From assembly GCA_009702245.1 (NCBI GenBank), contig WLIL01000003.1:1-32927 (forward strand): DNA of 32,927 bases. Direction: 5' to 3'. Made by a program: the position numbers and the translations under genes. The stretch's first letter is position 1; each line of letters opens with the position of its first letter. The notes beneath the pieces were generated by a model that made no database searches, was not told the origin of the DNA, and was given only the letters and a program-made list of their open reading frames with translations. Below, in pieces: positions 29,016 through 32,927 of the stretch. Source of the stretch: Actinomycetota bacterium (GTDB lineage Bacteria > Actinomycetota > Actinomycetes > Nanopelagicales > Nanopelagicaceae).

Positions 29016-29060
29016 TCACCAAGAACGCTCCCGCGGCGCGCTTTTTGTGGCTTTATCCAC

Positions 29061-29066
29061 CATAAT
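29061..29066 (+). promoter_or_regulatory. Putative -10 element CATAAT for leaderless ctaE
   Basis: CATAAT-TTACGT-GTG(29073). Confidence 0.5.
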
Positions 29067-29072
29067 TTACGT

Positions 29073-29711
29073 GTGACTAGCACCCTTGAAGACTCAGAGA
29101 CCGGCACCGCTGCGACCAACCGTCCGAACCTCGTTGCCGTGGGAACGATCGTCTGGCTCTCTAGTGAATTGATGTTCTTTGCAGCGCTCTTTGCGATGTA
29201 CTTCACCGCGCGTTCAGTTCAGGGTCCGAAAGTCTGGCTTGAGTCAACAGAGATGCTCAATATCCCCTTCTCTACTCTCAACACCACAATCCTTGTGCTC
29301 TCTTCAGTGACCTGCCAATTCGGCGTTTTCGCCGCGGAACGCTTCCAATTGCGGCGCACAGGTAGCGCGTTAGATTTTCGTAAATGGGGATTGACAGAGT
29401 GGTTCGCACTTACATTTTTGATGGGTGCCTTCTTCGTCGGTGGACAGATCTACGAATATGCAAACTTGGTCGCAGAGGGTCTCTCTTTCGCCACGAACGC
29501 CTATAGCTCGGTCTTCTATCTGACAACTGGCTTCCACGGCCTCCATGTAACGGGCGGACTTATCGCCTTCCTGATTCTCCTTGCACGCACTTTCAAAGCT
29601 CGACGATTCGGCCACTCACAAGCTACCTCGGCAATCGTGGTCTCTTATTACTGGCACTTTGTTGACATTGTTTGGATCGGACTGTTCGCCACTATCTACC
29701 TCATCAAGTAA
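29073..29711 (+). CDS. ctaE: Cytochrome c oxidase subunit III (aa3 type)
   Basis: [65 protein letters not shown]; start GTG 29073. Confidence 0.94.
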   Translation: MTSTLEDSETGTAATNRPNLVAVGTIVWLSSELMFFAALFAMYFTARSVQGPKVWLESTEMLNIPFSTLNTTILVLSSVTCQFGVFAAERFQLRRTGSALDFRKWGLTEWFALTFLMGAFFVGGQIYEYANLVAEGLSFATNAYSSVFYLTTGFHGLHVTGGLIAFLILLARTFKARRFGHSQATSAIVVSYYWHFVDIVWIGLFATIYLIK

Positions 29712-29719
29712 GGCTACGA

Positions 29720-30508
29720 GTGAAAAAGATTCTGCGTCATCGCCGTCATCCCATCGCGCACTTCCTCGTGCTCGGTATTGCCCTTCTTGCTATCGGGTTT
29801 GGATACACGCTGCTCTCACCATCGAATGCGGCGGTCGCAACTAATGCGCGCAGCCAAGTAGTGGAAGAGGGTCGTCAGATTTTCCTCAAGGGCTGCTCCT
29901 CATGCCATGGCATTAACGCCGAAGGAGCAAGCGATGCGCCCACACTTCTTGGGGTCGGTGCAGCCTCTGTTGACTTCCAGGTAGGCACAGGTCGCATGCC
30001 GCTGGCCAATACTGGCGTGCAGGCAATGCGCAAGAAGCCGGTGTACAACGCAGAAGAGACCGCCGCGTTGGCTGCCTACGTTGCTAGCCTTTCCACAGGG
30101 CCAGCAATACCTAATGCGGCACAGTTGAATTACGAGCGCGATGGAAACATCGCCGAAGGTGGACAGCTTTTCCGCACTAACTGCGCGATGTGTCACAACT
30201 ACGCAGGCCAAGGTGGAGCACTTACTCAAGGAAAGTATGCGCCTTCCTTGATGGGAGTGGAAGTAAAGACGATGTATGAAGCGATGCTTACTGGGCCACA
30301 ATCAATGCCAGTCTTTGGTGATCGAGCCATCACCCCACAACAAAAACTTTCCATGATTAAGTTCCTTAAGGGAATCGAAGCGGAAAAGGGTCAAGGCGGA
30401 TTCTCGCTCGGCAAAGTGGGTCCCGTTACTGAAGGTCTAGTCGCGTGGGTACTGGGACTTGGTTTACTTATTGGAGTTTCTGTCTGGCTAGGAGCGAAAT
30501 CTAAATGA
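29720..30508 (+). CDS. qcrC: Cytochrome bcc complex diheme cytochrome c subunit
   Basis: Two heme-c motifs CSSCH and CAMCH, N- and C-terminal TM helices. Confidence 0.94.
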   Translation: MKKILRHRRHPIAHFLVLGIALLAIGFGYTLLSPSNAAVATNARSQVVEEGRQIFLKGCSSCHGINAEGASDAPTLLGVGAASVDFQVGTGRMPLANTGVQAMRKKPVYNAEETAALAAYVASLSTGPAIPNAAQLNYERDGNIAEGGQLFRTNCAMCHNYAGQGGALTQGKYAPSLMGVEVKTMYEAMLTGPQSMPVFGDRAITPQQKLSMIKFLKGIEAEKGQGGFSLGKVGPVTEGLVAWVLGLGLLIGVSVWLGAKSK

Positions 30509-31539
30509 GCGATACACATAGCGGACACGAGAGTTCGGGTCACCAGAGTTCAACAGCGCTCTCTCCATTGGCTGATCCGGGTCTTCCTCCCCATGTTTAC
30601 CGCCGGGCCGACACTGAACCGCGAGCTGCAAAGAAGGCGGAGCGGCAAGTAGCCATCCTCTTTGCGCTTTCGGCGGTGAGCACCGTTGCATTTGTCGCTT
30701 CCTTTGTGGGCATTGAAAAAGATGCCTTCATTTTTATCCCACTCTTTGGCTCTACGCAGGCACAGCAACTTGCTCTTGGAATGACCTTGGCACTTTCACT
30801 CTTTCTCATCGGCGCGGGCGCTGTGCATTGGGCTAAAACGTTGATGCCAGATCACGAAGTAATTCAGGACCGTCATGAGCTCCGTTCAAGTGATGAAGAT
30901 CGCCAAGGAGTTATCGAAGTCTTTCGCGAGGGGGCAGAGGCTGCTGGTCTGGGACGTCGCTCTCTCATCAAGCGAACGCTTCTTGGATCAATGGGCTTAG
31001 TTACTCTCACCCCGATTCTTTTGCTGAGAGATTTGGGACCTCTTCCTGGCAAACAATTAGAAACCACTAACTGGGAGGCTGGCCGAAGGCTCGTCACTGA
31101 TCCAGACGGAAAGCCATTGAAAGCCAGTGATATACAAGTCGGCGCAGTGGCACACATTCTTCCCGAGATGCCCGAGGGTAGCGAGCTCACTCTTAATGAC
31201 ATGGTGAAGGACCCGGTGATCCTTGTGCGTCTTCGCCCAGAGGACTTCAATCTCCCGGCGGACCGCAAAGATTGGGTTCACGAAGGCATCATCGCCTTCT
31301 CGAAAATTTGTTCACACATGGGGTGCGCTGTTGGGCTCTATGAACAACAAACTCACCATTTGCTCTGTCCATGCCATCAATCAACTTTCGATGTTGAAAC
31401 GGGCGCACAAGTGATCTTCGGGCCAGCCGCCCGCCCACTTCCACAATTGGCAATTACGGTCGATTCAGAGGGATACCTGATCGCCAAGCAAGGCTTTACG
31501 GAACCTGTCGGACCTAGCTTTTGGGAGCGTTCATCATGA
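30505..31539 (+). CDS. qcrA: Cytochrome bcc complex Rieske iron-sulfur subunit
   Basis: Rieske motif CSHMGCAVGLYEQQTHHLLCPCHQSTFD; three TM segments; ATGA overlap with qcrC. Confidence 0.94.
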   Translation: MSDTHSGHESSGHQSSTALSPLADPGLPPHVYRRADTEPRAAKKAERQVAILFALSAVSTVAFVASFVGIEKDAFIFIPLFGSTQAQQLALGMTLALSLFLIGAGAVHWAKTLMPDHEVIQDRHELRSSDEDRQGVIEVFREGAEAAGLGRRSLIKRTLLGSMGLVTLTPILLLRDLGPLPGKQLETTNWEAGRRLVTDPDGKPLKASDIQVGAVAHILPEMPEGSELTLNDMVKDPVILVRLRPEDFNLPADRKDWVHEGIIAFSKICSHMGCAVGLYEQQTHHLLCPCHQSTFDVETGAQVIFGPAARPLPQLAITVDSEGYLIAKQGFTEPVGPSFWERSS

Positions 31540-32927
31540 CAACAGGCAAGCGTATCGGTGGGAGCGTTGCTAACTTCGTAGACGAACGCACGGGAGCCGG
31601 ACGGGCTCTGAAGAAGAACCTCGGCAAGGTATTCCCCGACCATTGGTCATTCATGCTCGGAGAAGTGGCGATGTACTCCTTCGTCATCTTGCTTCTTTCC
31701 GGCACCTTCCTCACCTTCTTTTTCGTGCCTTCGCAAGAAGAAATTATTTACCAAGGAAATTACGCGCCCCTCAGTGGTCTTTCGATGTCGCAGGCATATG
31801 CATCCACTGTTGATATGTCTTTCGACGTACGCGGTGGCATGTTGATGCGCCAAGTCCATCACTGGTCAGCACTTATTTTCCTTGCAGCCATGGTGGTACA
31901 CATGATGCGCGTCTTCTTCACTGGAGCGTACAGAAAACCTCGTGAGTTTAACTGGATCATCGGCGTTGGCTTACTTACCCTCGGCATCGTTGAAGGCTTC
32001 TTGGGTTATTCACTCCCAGACGATCTTCTTTCGGGCACCGGCATTCGTATTGCCGAAGCAATTATTCAAGCCGTTCCGCTCGTCGGCACCTATGTAGCGT
32101 TTTTTCTCTTTGGCGGAGGATTTCCTGGAACAATTTTTATCTCCCGTATTTACACCATTCACGTGTTACTTGTGCCGGGAATCATTCTTGCCCTTATCAC
32201 CGCTCACGTACTCCTGGTCTGGTTCCAGAAGCACACCCAATACCCCGGTCCCGGCCGCACAGAAAAGAATGTCGTGGGTTTTCCGCTGTTGCCGGTGTAC
32301 ATGGCCAAGGCTGGCGGCTTCTTCTTCATTGTCTTTGGAATCACCACTTTCTTGGGTGCAGTTGCTTCCATCAACCCGATCTGGCTCTACGGTCCCTACA
32401 ACCCATCTCAGATCTCTGCTGGTTCACAACCAGACTGGTACATGGGCTGGCTTGATGGTTTGGTTCGAATGGCTCCTAACTGGGAGACTCACGCATTCGG
32501 TCATACCGTGTCCTGGAACATTCTGATTCCAGGCTTGATTGTTCCTGGAATTATGTTCACTGGGCTTGCGCTCTGGCCATTCATAGAATCCTGGGTCACC
32601 GGCGACAAGCGGGAACACCATCTCCTTGAACGCCCTCGCAACGCACCCACTCGCACCGCGGTCGGTGCCATGGCACTTACGTTCACCATGGTCACGTTAA
32701 TCAATGGTGGAAATGACCTTCTGGCCACCCACTTTGGTCTCTCCATCAATCAGATTATGTGGTTCTCGCGCATCGGAGTCTTTGTGTTACCTCCGATCGC
32801 ATATTTTGTGACTAAGCGAATCTGCCTCGGTCTGCAACACAAGGATCGGGATACCGTCCTTCATGGTCGCGAGAGCGGTCGCCTAGTGATGCTTCCTAGC
32901 GGCGAGTTCATCGAAGTGCATGAACCC
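31536..32927 (+). CDS. qcrB: Cytochrome bcc complex cytochrome b subunit (3' truncated by window)
   Basis: MTTGKRIGGSVANFVDERTG...MLMRQVHHWSALIFLAAMVVHMMRVFFTGAYRKPREFNW...QPDWYMGWLDG; ATGA overlap with qcrA; open to window end so absent from the ORF track. Confidence 0.94.
   Translation, partial: MTTGKRIGGSVANFVDERTGAGRALKKNLGKVFPDHWSFMLGEVAMYSFVILLLSGTFLTFFFVPSQEEIIYQGNYAPLSGLSMSQAYASTVDMSFDVRGGMLMRQVHHWSALIFLAAMVVHMMRVFFTGAYRKPREFNWIIGVGLLTLGIVEGFLGYSLPDDLLSGTGIRIAEAIIQAVPLVGTYVAFFLFGGGFPGTIFISRIYTIHVLLVPGIILALITAHVLLVWFQKHTQYPGPGRTEKNVVGFPLLPVYMAKAGGFFFIVFGITTFLGAVASINPIWLYGPYNPSQISAGSQPDWYMGWLDGLVRMAPNWETHAFGHTVSWNILIPGLIVPGIMFTGLALWPFIESWVTGDKREHHLLERPRNAPTRTAVGAMALTFTMVTLINGGNDLLATHFGLSINQIMWFSRIGVFVLPPIAYFVTKRICLGLQHKDRDTVLHGRESGRLVMLPSGEFIEVHEP

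Overview
Dense (roughly 97% coding) chromosomal segment of a streamlined actinobacterium, possibly Nanopelagicales/acI-like (taxonomy is inference). No mobile elements, CRISPR arrays, tRNAs or rRNAs were seen. Gene content: (a) carotenoid genes: 3' end of a CrtI-superfamily oxidoreductase, crtE-crtI-crtB, and a convergent heterodimeric lycopene cyclase crtYc-crtYd; (b) interleaved thiamine genes: thiE in the crtY operon and thiO-thiS-thiG behind a TPP riboswitch; (c) an Rv2175c-like DNA-binding protein and a PASTA Ser/Thr kinase; (d) nfo, a DMT transporter, threonine aldolase, ogt, class II DAHP synthase, a phosphofructokinase with the PPi-type D104/K124 signature, and plsC; (e) hydrolase, SRPBCC, fadD, a sensorless NarL-type histidine kinase/regulator pair, a polytopic membrane protein, a PimB'-like mannosyltransferase, NlpC/P60, a Pcs-like phosphatidyltransferase, and a DnaQ-UvrC fusion; (f) ctaE-qcrC-qcrA-qcrB (qcrB runs off the end). 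The order strongly resembles M. tuberculosis Rv2173-Rv2196 as I remember it, with carotenoid and thiamine genes added. The most notable patterns are architectural. About 15 transcription-unit starts show a TANNNT hexamer 6-7 nt upstream of ATG/GTG, which suggests near-universal leaderless transcription. Four of six convergent gene pairs overlap tail-to-tail by exactly 4 nt (TTAR), leaving no room for a terminator. A CRP/GlxR-type palindrome lies upstream of the ctaE-qcr promoter. I did not find a clearly unprecedented system; the findings are specific testable hypotheses.
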